A stretch of DNA of 64,000 nucleotides from Arthrobacter rhizophilus (GTDB lineage: Bacteria; Actinomycetota; Actinomycetes; Actinomycetales; Micrococcaceae), in the NCBI RefSeq assembly GCF_026241105.1, contig NZ_JAPFFT010000007.1, positions 1 through 64,000 of the forward strand, read 5' to 3'. Positions 26,853 to 35,267 of this stretch are shown in pieces. The notes under the pieces were generated by a model. It made no database searches. It saw nothing but the letters and a program-made list of their open reading frames with translations, and was not told where the DNA came from. A program made the position numbers and the translations under genes. How positions within the stretch are numbered: position 1 is the first letter of the stretch; every line of letters starts with the position of its first letter.

Positions 26853-27677
26853 ATGAGAACCGCAATTGACAAGACCGTTGCCGACATCCTGCGCGCCATT
26901 GGCCACGAGAGTCTTCCTGAGGATCTGTACGGCATTGAAGGGTCTCGCCTTTACGACAGGCTCACTTCCGACGATCTGTCCGAGCTTCCCGAGATTCTGG
27001 GCGCTGCACGGAAAACAGCCGGACCCATCCTCGAATTAGCCGCGGGGTCCGGCAGGATTACCCGGGCGCTCCTGGCTCTGGGGCGTCCCCTGACAGCAGT
27101 TGACTCTTCGCCGGAAATGCTTGAAATGCTCAGGCAAAGGGCTGAGACCCGGTCCTTTAATCCTCGGGGAGTCGCAGTGGAGGTCGTAGAGGCGGACATG
27201 TCCCAACTGCCTATTGGCGGCAACTACGGCTGCATCGTCCTGGGTGCCAGCTCAGTGACCCTTCTGACTCATGACCAGCGACGGGCACTCTTCGGCCGGG
27301 TCCGCGATTCCTTGGCCCCTGAAGGCCGCTTTGTGCTCACAGTCCTCGACGCCGACTCATCTGACCAGTCGCCGGAGGATTACGAGGGCTCGATTACTGG
27401 ATTCTCGGTGCTCGACGCCAATTCCATCCTCTTCAATCTTGAACGCCGGGACCCGGATAGCGGAGCAAGGCACGTGACCATGATCAAGATCGATTTCGAT
27501 GAGGGAAAGTCATACCGAACGGCCGCCTATGTCAGCGATGTGGCTTACGTCCGGAACGGGGTCATTGAAGCCGAGCTCTCCGCTGGGGGCTTGCATGTTC
27601 TCGAAAGAGGAGCTGTCCGGATCGCCTCGCCGGTCCCTTCCCTGAACAAGGTTGAGATGTGGGTATGCGGCAAATGA
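26853..27677 (+). CDS. Daptide-type SAM-dependent methyltransferase (MpaM-like)
   Basis: A 274-aa class I methyltransferase. The SAM-binding motif I is PILELAAGSGRITRALL, the acidic loop is LTAVDSSPEML, and the later motifs are VEADMSQLP and GCIVLGASSVTLL. In daptides the enzyme dimethylates the new C-terminal amine. A TTG directly before the ATG (26850) gives one extra residue. Its stop overlaps the YcaO start (ATGATGA at 27674). Confidence 0.84.
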   Translation: MRTAIDKTVADILRAIGHESLPEDLYGIEGSRLYDRLTSDDLSELPEILGAARKTAGPILELAAGSGRITRALLALGRPLTAVDSSPEMLEMLRQRAETRSFNPRGVAVEVVEADMSQLPIGGNYGCIVLGASSVTLLTHDQRRALFGRVRDSLAPEGRFVLTVLDADSSDQSPEDYEGSITGFSVLDANSILFNLERRDPDSGARHVTMIKIDFDEGKSYRTAAYVSDVAYVRNGVIEAELSAGGLHVLERGAVRIASPVPSLNKVEMWVCGK

Positions 27678-28921
27678 TGATCGACCCGGCACGGACCTTG
27701 GATCCCTCCCTCGGCCTGGTTTCTGACGCGCAGGTCTACGTCCCGAATGAGGTTGGTCTATGGCGCACGGTGGCGTATTTGGCCAACGCCCCGTGGGACG
27801 GGGAACATCCCAGGCTTTCTTCCGCCGTCGGAGCATTCGACGTCAACAGGCGATCCTCGGTGACCAGGGGATCCGGCGAGGCGGTGGAGCGCTTCGCGCT
27901 CGTTCCAGTGCCGGCCGATTCGGAACACCTCATCGTGGCCAACCCTTGCCACGAAAAGAGGATCGACTTCGTGGGAGCAGGACTAGGGCACCCCTCGGCC
28001 CTTGGCCTTGAGTTCCCGTGGTACCGGGCGACGGACCTGGTTTCCGGGACTGAGTCACATGTTCCCGCAGGGGTTGTGGACTACAACCCCTGCAAATTCC
28101 CGGAAGAAGGTCTTGCTGGTCAGTTGTTCGATCCATCTCCCAACGGAGCCGCCGCCGGACCCTCGGAACACTTCGCCATGACTTCCGCCGTGGCTGAAGT
28201 CATTGAGCGTGATGCCTTCTTGTGGGCTTGGCACAACAGGACACAGCTCAAGAAAATCATCATGGAAGACTTGCCGGCAGAACTGTCTGGTAATCCGGAC
28301 ACTCGCAGTCTCACTCGGCTCTTCAGAATCGCCCTCGACTCCGGTATCAACGCCAATCTTGCTTTTGTCCCGAACGACGACGGGCCATTGGAAATCGCGG
28401 TCAGCGTCATCATCGGTGACACGAAGCATGGACAGTTCGGTGCGGTCGGAATCAAGGCTTCCGCAGACCCTATTACGGCATTGAGGGGCGCGCTCCAGGA
28501 AGGGCTTCAAATCCGTGAACTCCTCCTGTCCAGATCGCTGTCCCCGGTTACAAGCCACGCAGCGGTGACAGACGACGAATCGAGAGCGGACTTCTGGATG
28601 ACGCGCCCAGCAATCGATGAACTTCGCGCATGGGTGCAGTCGTTCTCGAAGGCGCCACTGCCTCGTGCCCACCCCCAACCCGACGTGGACGATTTGGTGC
28701 AGCATCTGGCTCGGAAAGGAATCACTTCGCACTGGGTAAGCCTCACTCACAGGCTTCCTGCGGCGATACAAGAGATCGGCTGGCAAGCGGGCAAGGCGAT
28801 CTGTCCGGGTGCGTTCCCACTCACCATGGACGAATCCAAGCGACTGTCCTCGGTGCCGAACAGCTTTGACGGCCCGCCACGTCGGAACGCCTTCGCTTCA
28901 ACGCCACATCCGTTGATATGA
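27674..28921 (+). CDS. YcaO-domain protein in daptide cluster
   Basis: A 415-aa YcaO protein. ATP-site motifs are visible as TRGSGEAVERFAL (residues 64-76) and SAVAEVIERDAFLWAW (171-186), preceded by DPSPNGAAAGPS, as in azoline-forming YcaO enzymes. YcaO proteins use ATP to activate peptide amide oxygens and form azolines, thioamides or amidines. The C-terminus (ASTPHPLI) lacks the PxPxP tail of standard cyclodehydratases, and no E1-like, ocin-ThiF or TfuA partner is near. Start chosen at the ATG overlapping the methyltransferase stop; GTG 27659 is possible. I do not know YcaO as a core daptide enzyme. Confidence 0.82.
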   Translation: MMIDPARTLDPSLGLVSDAQVYVPNEVGLWRTVAYLANAPWDGEHPRLSSAVGAFDVNRRSSVTRGSGEAVERFALVPVPADSEHLIVANPCHEKRIDFVGAGLGHPSALGLEFPWYRATDLVSGTESHVPAGVVDYNPCKFPEEGLAGQLFDPSPNGAAAGPSEHFAMTSAVAEVIERDAFLWAWHNRTQLKKIIMEDLPAELSGNPDTRSLTRLFRIALDSGINANLAFVPNDDGPLEIAVSVIIGDTKHGQFGAVGIKASADPITALRGALQEGLQIRELLLSRSLSPVTSHAAVTDDESRADFWMTRPAIDELRAWVQSFSKAPLPRAHPQPDVDDLVQHLARKGITSHWVSLTHRLPAAIQEIGWQAGKAICPGAFPLTMDESKRLSSVPNSFDGPPRRNAFASTPHPLI

Positions 28922-30618
28922 GCCCCTACAGGAACGACGACACGGTGACACGACCCTCTCACTCTCGAACTACGATTCAATGGCCTGCACAGCTGGCTCC
29001 AACCGCGTCCATTGATGAGCCCCTGCGGGCCGGCGGGCCATGGATCGTGGCTCTGAACGGCGTGCCCAAAGCCAGGGTCTCTGCGGACGTGGCCAATGTG
29101 CTCAAAGTTTTGGACGGCAAGAAGGAACCTGCGCAAGTAGCTCACCACCTTGGCAGTCCATGGACTGCTGAGGACGTCATGGGGGTCGCTCGCCAATTGG
29201 TCCACACGGGTGTCTTCGATGTGACGGCAAACCAGGCAGAATCTCGCCGAGTCCAGTTCCGTGCGCCCCTCACCGTGCAGGTTACGTTGTTCAATCCCGC
29301 GCCGCTCCTCAACTTCTTCCGCCCGGCGGTTGCCGCAATGGCCCGTCCCGGATTCATCGCTGCGGCGGCTGTTCTCGTCGTCAGCGGCATCATCGGTGCT
29401 TTCATGGCGGGCCCGAACGTTTGGCGGGTACTGGCAACGCCACTTCCCTTGGAGGCCTATCTTTACGTCGCCACCGCGATGTTCGCGTCCACTTTGCTGC
29501 ACGAGCTCGGTCATGGAATGGCGCTCGTCTATTTCGGTGGCACGCCCAGACGCATCGGAATCATGCTCTTTTATCTGGCCCCGGCGTTCTTTTGCGACGT
29601 GACGGACGGCTGGCGACTCAGTTCGCCCAAACAAAGGGTGCTGGTGGCGCTGGCCGGGCCCTTGGTTCACCTCGGCCTTGGGAGCCTTGCGCTGGTGTTT
29701 CAGGGCATTCTGCCGGCGACGTCCCTTAAAGACGCCGCCATCCTCTACGGAATCATTTGCTACGCAATAGCCGTCTTGAACCTTTTTCCGTTCATCAAGC
29801 TGGATGGCTACGTGGCGTTGATGTCAGCTGTGGATATTCCGCACCTACGTCGAAAATCCATCGCCGCATTGTCAGACGTGGTCAGCTCCAGGTTTCTTGG
29901 TTCACGTATCAATACGGGCAACCAAGGTCTCCTGGCATGGTTCGGCCTTGCAAGCTTCTTGTCAGGCATCGCCTTCATGGTCATTGGTTTCCAAAGATTC
30001 GCACCGATCGTCCTGCAACTCGGCTACGCGGGAAACATTGTGGTCCTCGCTGTCTTTGTTCTTTTGCTTGTGTTGGCCTTCAGGGGAATCATCCAGTTTT
30101 TTCATTCGGCCTCAAAGAGCGGCAGCCCGACGTGGCGGCGGATTGGTTTCTTGCTCCTCGGAACCGCTGTCGCGGCAGGACTCCTCGTCGTGATTCCGAT
30201 CAGGTCTGTCGTCGTGGCCGGTTACACCTACATCAACGGAGAACTAAAGATCGTGACCCCCATCGAGTCGCCCGCTCAAGCGATCGCCCCGGGAGACAGG
30301 GTGACTTTGAAGTCCCAAGGAATGGTGGTTCATGAAGAACTGGGACAAGCCACCATCGGCGCAGAACCGCCGTCGAACTCGATTGCACCTGTGGAGACCA
30401 TCGTCCCGGTGACGTTTCCGGGCACGAATGTCCCTGTGCGTGCATACCCGGGAAGCCTTGAAGGTTCGGTGTCCCTCCCGGTCTCGGGACGAGCCGAGGT
30501 GACGGGCCAGAGGGATATGCGGCTGTGGGAGTGGCTCTGGGATGCCGCCTCGAATTCTCCGCTATGGCCAGGGAAATTCGGACAAGCCACCAAAGTCTCG
30601 ACGGAAGGGCAACAGTGA
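28918..30618 (+). CDS. Daptide intramembrane metalloprotease, M50 family (MpaP-like)
   Basis: A 566-aa polytopic protease. Residues about 35-105 (GPWIVALNGVPKARVSADVA onward) resemble a PqqD/RRE domain. The M50 catalytic motif HELGHG is at 195-200 and the third ligand in NLFPFIKLDGY (Asp296); about ten hydrophobic segments cover 145-430. The C-terminal 130 residues form a soluble, beta-rich domain, probably outside. It likely removes daptide leaders during export. ATGA overlap couples it to YcaO; 4 bp of overlap couple it to the ABC ATPase. Confidence 0.85.
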   Translation: MSPYRNDDTVTRPSHSRTTIQWPAQLAPTASIDEPLRAGGPWIVALNGVPKARVSADVANVLKVLDGKKEPAQVAHHLGSPWTAEDVMGVARQLVHTGVFDVTANQAESRRVQFRAPLTVQVTLFNPAPLLNFFRPAVAAMARPGFIAAAAVLVVSGIIGAFMAGPNVWRVLATPLPLEAYLYVATAMFASTLLHELGHGMALVYFGGTPRRIGIMLFYLAPAFFCDVTDGWRLSSPKQRVLVALAGPLVHLGLGSLALVFQGILPATSLKDAAILYGIICYAIAVLNLFPFIKLDGYVALMSAVDIPHLRRKSIAALSDVVSSRFLGSRINTGNQGLLAWFGLASFLSGIAFMVIGFQRFAPIVLQLGYAGNIVVLAVFVLLLVLAFRGIIQFFHSASKSGSPTWRRIGFLLLGTAVAAGLLVVIPIRSVVVAGYTYINGELKIVTPIESPAQAIAPGDRVTLKSQGMVVHEELGQATIGAEPPSNSIAPVETIVPVTFPGTNVPVRAYPGSLEGSVSLPVSGRAEVTGQRDMRLWEWLWDAASNSPLWPGKFGQATKVSTEGQQ

Positions 30619-31325
30619 AAATCCATGCCAGCTTTGACGGGTTCAGCAAGAAACGAGGCACAAGTTTCGCCGTCGAAGACTTGACGTTCGATGTACCGGC
30701 CGGGCGAATCGTGGGACTGATAGGACCCAACGGCGCCGGAAAGAGCACGGCCCTGGCGGGCTTGACCGGCCTGTTGGAGGCGACGTCCGGGCGTGCCACG
30801 GTCTTTGGAACTGACTACCGGACCCTGCACAGACCCGTCACCAAAGTAGGGGTGAACCTGGACGGAATGGACGTCGAGCCTGGGCTCACCGGCCGGCGTC
30901 ACCTGCAGATCTGTCGGCTTGCCGCCGGGACTCTGCCCGAGAGCGTCGATCGCGTCTTGGAACTGGTCGATTTGACCGCCCAAGCGAGCAAAAAGGTCCG
31001 GGACTACTCCCTCGGGATGAGACAGCGTCTGGGCATCGCCTCGGCAATCATCGGTGGCCCCAAGCTCCTGGTCCTCGACGAACCGGCCAACGGGCTCGAC
31101 CCTGATGGCATTCAATGGCTGCGATCGTTCCTCAGGGACTTCGCCAGGTCCGGGGGAAGCGTGCTGATTTCCAGCCACCAGCTGACGGAACTGGAACAGA
31201 TAGCCGACGACGTGGTCATCCTGAAGCGGCGGATGTTGTTCTGTGGGTCCGTTGAGAACGCCACTGCTGTTGGTGGCGGGAATCTGGAAGCCGCATATTT
31301 CCGGATTCTGGAGGGAGCCCGATGA
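30615..31325 (+). CDS. ABC transporter ATP-binding protein, daptide export or immunity
   Basis: A 236-aa ATPase with Walker A GPNGAGKST, signature DYSLGMRQRLG, Walker B LLVLDEPANGLD and H-loop ISSHQLTE. The BcrA-like motifs suggest drug or peptide export. I chose the GTG at 30615 (GAAGGG 5 nt upstream), which overlaps the protease stop; the upstream frame lies within the protease gene. It is followed by two permeases that likely complete one transporter. Confidence 0.88.
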   Translation: MKIHASFDGFSKKRGTSFAVEDLTFDVPAGRIVGLIGPNGAGKSTALAGLTGLLEATSGRATVFGTDYRTLHRPVTKVGVNLDGMDVEPGLTGRRHLQICRLAAGTLPESVDRVLELVDLTAQASKKVRDYSLGMRQRLGIASAIIGGPKLLVLDEPANGLDPDGIQWLRSFLRDFARSGGSVLISSHQLTELEQIADDVVILKRRMLFCGSVENATAVGGGNLEAAYFRILEGAR

Positions 31326-32071
31326 ACTACGAAGTCCATGCGGCTTTCGCCGGCGGCCTCCGGTCCGAGCTGCTGAGATACTTCAGCGGTTACTCCGCCC
31401 TCGGCATCCTGGCCTTCAGTGGGCTGGTGCCTTGGTTCGTGGCTAATTTCCTTGGCTGGCCCGATCATGCGGACAAGCTTTCATCGGCCCAAAACGTCGA
31501 GACGTTTTGGGCCCTCGCCGCGACGATCGCAATCGTTGCCACTTTCGCAGGAAGCTACCTCATAACCCGGGAAGCCTATTTTGGGACTCTTCGACGAAGC
31601 GTTGCCATCTCCGGGATGAGTCAGCTTGTGAGGACCAAGTACGCAGCCTCGCTGGTTGTCGGACTTTTCACGGCAGCTTCAGGCCTGGCTCTCTGGAGCG
31701 GCAGTACCGCGCTCGCAGTGTCCTCGGAAGTGCGCTCTGAACTTGTGGAAGGCGCCTCCTGGCAAGCTTTGCTCGGCGTCGTCGTCGCCTCATGGGTCGG
31801 GTGCTTGTGGGGTTGTTCACTCGGCTGGATCATCAGGCATTACTATGCAACCACGATCGTCACCATGCTGATTCCCCTCGCTTTGGAACTCCCCCTCATG
31901 GCGAACTTTCCTGAAATCGCCCGGTGGCTGCCGTCGGGAGCTTTGGCAGGGATCGCAAACCTGCCGATTGAGGGCCTGCTCGGACCGTTCCACGCATGGC
32001 TGGTCTCTCTGGGATGGCTGATTGCAGGAGGAGCAGGTGCGATGTGGGTGCTGCGGAGCAGGGGGGTCTAG
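31322..32071 (+). CDS. ABC-2 type permease A of daptide transporter
   Basis: A 249-aa membrane protein with about six hydrophobic segments, starting with a soluble 25-residue N-terminus. Layout matches ABC-2 permeases. ATGA overlap with the ATPase gene; the next permease starts at the very next base after its stop. Weak sequence resemblance to the following permease suggests that the two form a heterodimer. Confidence 0.8.
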   Translation: MNYEVHAAFAGGLRSELLRYFSGYSALGILAFSGLVPWFVANFLGWPDHADKLSSAQNVETFWALAATIAIVATFAGSYLITREAYFGTLRRSVAISGMSQLVRTKYAASLVVGLFTAASGLALWSGSTALAVSSEVRSELVEGASWQALLGVVVASWVGCLWGCSLGWIIRHYYATTIVTMLIPLALELPLMANFPEIARWLPSGALAGIANLPIEGLLGPFHAWLVSLGWLIAGGAGAMWVLRSRGV

Positions 32072-32788
32072 TTGGTCAACTATGCACCTGCCTTCTTATC
32101 TGACATGCGGCGCCCCTGGCTGTGGAAAGGATCAGCGGTCTGTGCGTTGCTCGTGGCTGGTCTGATCGGCGCCCTTGTTGTGGCCGCGGCAATCGGTTCC
32201 AAAGAAGACGGCGGCCAGGCGATGACGGGCGTAGATCGAACTCTCTTGGAAGCCGGCTTGTCGCTGATGCTTACCGCAGCGGCCGTGGTGGGCTCTTTCT
32301 CATTCACGTCGGACTTTGATACGAGATCGTTTCATCGACGCATCTTGATGTTCCAGCGTGGCGCGGCATTCACCGGACGAGCGGCCTCCATCACAGTCGC
32401 TGCCCTCGTGACGGGCGCAATTGTAGGGGTGTTTTTCGGGCTATCAGGGGAACTTGTGGCTAACCTGTGGCATGTCAGCGCCCCCGCCGTGCTGGCCTTC
32501 GCCGCGATGGCCGGAATCGGTTCGCTCTGGGGTTTCGCGATCGGTTCCCTCATCCGCAACCATTTCCTGAGCCTTTTTGTTGTACCCCTGAGCCTTGTTC
32601 TGCCGGCAGCTCTCGCCAGCCGGCTGGGACAATTCGCCGATCTTCTCTTCCCGAACCTGGTCACGGATTGGGTGAACCAATGGGCGTTGGGAAGCGTGAA
32701 GCTGGATTCCTTTGCGGGGGCAGTTACCTGGCTTGCCTGCTCGCTCGGCGGGGCATATTGGGTGTTTTTAAAGCGCGACCTGACTTAA
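32072..32788 (+). CDS. ABC-2 type permease B of daptide transporter
   Basis: A 238-aa membrane protein of about six hydrophobic segments, starting with TTG immediately after the upstream stop. GSFSFTSDFDTRSFHRRILMFQR is a typical ABC-2 loop after the second helix (compare SYLITREAYFGTLRRSVAIS in permease A). It should pair with permease A and the ATPase at 30615. Confidence 0.78.
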   Translation: MVNYAPAFLSDMRRPWLWKGSAVCALLVAGLIGALVVAAAIGSKEDGGQAMTGVDRTLLEAGLSLMLTAAAVVGSFSFTSDFDTRSFHRRILMFQRGAAFTGRAASITVAALVTGAIVGVFFGLSGELVANLWHVSAPAVLAFAAMAGIGSLWGFAIGSLIRNHFLSLFVVPLSLVLPAALASRLGQFADLLFPNLVTDWVNQWALGSVKLDSFAGAVTWLACSLGGAYWVFLKRDLT

Positions 32789-32816
32789 CCATTTACCGTT
32801 CATTAGGGAATTTACT

Positions 32817-33014
32817 GTGAAGCGTAATCCGGCCATTTGGCTATTACTCACCCTTATTTTTGGTTTCTACTCCATCTACGTCTTTTCCTCCGCACCCGGA
32901 GATTCATTGTGGGCCATCGTTTCCGGAGTGGTCCTCGTAGCGGGTTCACTGGCTTCGCTTTGGAAGTTCCTGCGCGATGTCAAGGCATCAAAGAACCAAA
33001 GAAGCGGCGAGTGA
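32817..33014 (+). CDS. Small two-helix membrane protein at end of daptide operon
   Basis: A 65-aa protein starting at GTG 32817. It has two hydrophobic segments (about 5-24 and 31-51) and a basic C-terminus (KFLRDVKASKNQRSGE). It follows the last permease by 28 bp on the same strand and ends the island. No family is recognised. A small membrane immunity protein is a reasonable guess. Confidence 0.6.
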   Translation: MKRNPAIWLLLTLIFGFYSIYVFSSAPGDSLWAIVSGVVLVAGSLASLWKFLRDVKASKNQRSGE

Positions 33015-33074
33015 CGCGGGTGCCCCGCTACAGCAAACTTTCCCCCGTGACCCCGGCGTCCGCCGTCGTTGGCT

Positions 33075-34772
33075 TCAGAACGTGGCCCCTCCCGTTTCGC
33101 CCAGTGGGTACTCGCGCTGGAGTTCGGCCACCTTGGGATCGTCCTCGTCAGCTCCGTAGTCCGAGTTTCGGGTGATGTCCTTTCCATCAGGGAGCTTCAT
33201 CGCGCGGAAAACCAGGGACAGGACTGCAGCAACGATGAGGTTGATCGCGAATGCCACCACGGCGATGTAGACCTGCACGTTGGTGCCCGGGATGGCCGCG
33301 ATGGAGCCGCCAAAGTTGGCCTTCGTCACCGGATTGACCACGTTGTATGCCGCAATAGTGCCGTAGATGATTCCCGCGGCCCAGCCTGCGAAGAGCGCCC
33401 AGCGGTGGAACCACCTCGTGTAGAGCCCGGCCACGATCGCCGGGAAGGTCTGCAGGATCCAGATACCACCGAGGAGTTGCATGTTGATGGCGGCCGACTG
33501 GTCCATCGCGATGACGAAGATCAGCGCCCCGAACTTCACCACGAGCGAGGCGATTTTGGAGACCTTCGCTTCCTGCCGGGGATCGGCGTCGGGTCTGATC
33601 AGGTCACGGTAGATATTTCGCGTAAACAGGTTGGCGGCAGCGATCGACATGATGGCAGCCGGGACTAAGGCGCCGATGGCGATAGCCGCCAAAGCGATCC
33701 CTGCAAACCACGCGGGGAAGTTGTCCAGGAACAACTGCGGAACCACCAGTTGCGGGTTGACGGCACCGTTCAGATCAATCGGCTTGGTTCCCGCAGAGAT
33801 GGCCGCGTAGCCGAGGAGGGCAAGGAAACCCAGCATCAGCGAGTACAGCGGGAGCACCGCGGCATTCTTGCGGATCGTGTTCCTGCTCTTGGTAGCCAGA
33901 ACCCCGGTGACCGAGTGCGGGTACATGAACAGGGCCAGCGCAGAGCCAAGAGCCAGTGTCCAGTAGGCCGAGTAGCTGGCCGCGCCCGGGATGAAGACGC
34001 CGGTTGGCTTGCCAGTGGCCGGGCTGATGGCGTCGAGTTTCGTCTGGGCTGCACCAAAGATGTTGTCCCAGCCTCCGAACTTGATCGGCAGGTAGATCAC
34101 CGCGACGATGACCGCCAGATAGATCAGAAGATCCTTCACGACGGCGATCAGCGCCGGGGCGCGAAGGCCCGAAGTGTAGGTGTAGGCGGCCAAGACCACG
34201 AAAGCGATGATCAGCGGCAAGTCAGTCAGCAACACATTCTCCGCGCTGCCGAGGCCCAATACCGTGAGCACGGCCTTGATGCCAACCAATTGCAGCGCGA
34301 TGTACGGCATTGTCGCGACAATGCCGGTGAGGGCCACCGCTACCGTCAGCGCCCTGCTGCCGTATCGCCCGCCAACGAAGTCCGCCGGAGTGACGAAACC
34401 ATGCCTGTGCGAGACGGACCACAACCGGCTCATCAGCAGGAACACGATCGGGTACAGCACGATCGTGTACGGCACTGCGAAGAAGCCACTCACGGCTCCG
34501 GTGGCCCACATTGCCGCCGGGACGGCCACGAACGTGTAGGCCGTGTACAGGTCTCCACCGAGAAGGAACCACGTCACCCAGGTTCCAAAACCGCGGCCAC
34601 CGAGCCCCCACTCATCGAGGCTGTGCAACCCCGTCTCTTTGCCCGAGCGCCAGCGCGCAGCGAAGAAGCCCAACACCGCCACCAGGACAAAGAGGACGAC
34701 GACGACGGTGAGCGCGACGCCGTTGACAGGCCTATCCGCTGTGGTCGCCAGCGGGACGGCGAGCCCGCTCAT
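33075..34772 (-). CDS. mctP: Sodium:solute symporter, monocarboxylate type (MctP-like)
   Basis: A 565-aa member of the SSS family with about 13 membrane segments. GLGGRGFGTWVTWFLLGGDLYTAYTFVAVP near the N-terminus and the AAIMSIAAANLFTRNIYRDL segment, which covers the usual second Na-site region, are family features. MctP proteins take up lactate, pyruvate, acetate or alanine. Its ATG overlaps the stop of the DUF3311 gene, the usual partner arrangement in actinobacteria. Confidence 0.88.
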   Translation of the reverse strand: MSGLAVPLATTADRPVNGVALTVVVVLFVLVAVLGFFAARWRSGKETGLHSLDEWGLGGRGFGTWVTWFLLGGDLYTAYTFVAVPAAMWATGAVSGFFAVPYTIVLYPIVFLLMSRLWSVSHRHGFVTPADFVGGRYGSRALTVAVALTGIVATMPYIALQLVGIKAVLTVLGLGSAENVLLTDLPLIIAFVVLAAYTYTSGLRAPALIAVVKDLLIYLAVIVAVIYLPIKFGGWDNIFGAAQTKLDAISPATGKPTGVFIPGAASYSAYWTLALGSALALFMYPHSVTGVLATKSRNTIRKNAAVLPLYSLMLGFLALLGYAAISAGTKPIDLNGAVNPQLVVPQLFLDNFPAWFAGIALAAIAIGALVPAAIMSIAAANLFTRNIYRDLIRPDADPRQEAKVSKIASLVVKFGALIFVIAMDQSAAINMQLLGGIWILQTFPAIVAGLYTRWFHRWALFAGWAAGIIYGTIAAYNVVNPVTKANFGGSIAAIPGTNVQVYIAVVAFAINLIVAAVLSLVFRAMKLPDGKDITRNSDYGADEDDPKVAELQREYPLGETGGATF

Positions 34773-35050
34773 TGTTCCTGCTCCTCGGTGCGTGGGCCCC
34801 GCGCGGCCTCGCGGCGGCGGCGGTCCTCCTTGTTAACCAGCCAGTAGGCGATGCCAATCATGCCTGCGGTGACCGGAACCCAGAGCATTTGGTACCAGTA
34901 GAAGAACGGCATACCGGCAAACCGCGGCTTGTCGATCGAATACAAGGGGACAAACAACGGAACCAGAATAGCGATGGCTAGCAGGATTCCGGCCACAATA
35001 TACGGACCGGGCCTTGCAGGCCCCCGGGTTGGCACGTCGGGAGTTGACAT
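34769..35050 (-). CDS. DUF3311 family small membrane protein
   Basis: A 93-aa protein with two hydrophobic segments (about 15-38 and 50-68). PLYSIDKPRFAGMPFFYWYQMLWVPVTAG is the DUF3311 signature. These proteins are almost always encoded directly ahead of an SSS symporter and probably act as an accessory subunit. Its stop overlaps the symporter start. Confidence 0.88.
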   Translation of the reverse strand: MSTPDVPTRGPARPGPYIVAGILLAIAILVPLFVPLYSIDKPRFAGMPFFYWYQMLWVPVTAGMIGIAYWLVNKEDRRRREAARGPRTEEQEQ

Positions 35051-35116
35051 GGACGCCTCCTCAAAGAGACGGCCCCCGGAGCGGGATGAGCTTCCCGGGA
35101 CGTGCCGGTGGCCTGA

Positions 35117-35137
35117 GGACCGTGAATATAACGGTCC
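35117..35137 (-). promoter_or_regulatory. Palindrome upstream of the DUF3311-symporter operon
   Basis: GGACCGT-N7-ACGGTCC is a perfect 7-bp inverted repeat, about 67 bp ahead of the DUF3311 start, with an AT-rich centre (GAATATA). Size and position suit an operator for a dimeric repressor or activator of monocarboxylate uptake. No regulator gene is adjacent. Confidence 0.5.
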
Positions 35138-35267
35138 ACCAACAGAATAGATTCTGGATTAATTCTCCGACAGGGGAAGTGCGCCCCGTTTTTGCGGCGG
35201 GGCCAGCACTAGAACAGCAGAGGGCAGCCACCGATGCCGGTGACCGCCCTGCCAAAACTGGATTTGG

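Noticed and set aside
33750..34847. A 365-aa plus-strand frame opposite the symporter gene
   Set aside because: Arg/Gln/His-rich antisense frame; the minus-strand symporter with DUF3311 partner is well supported.
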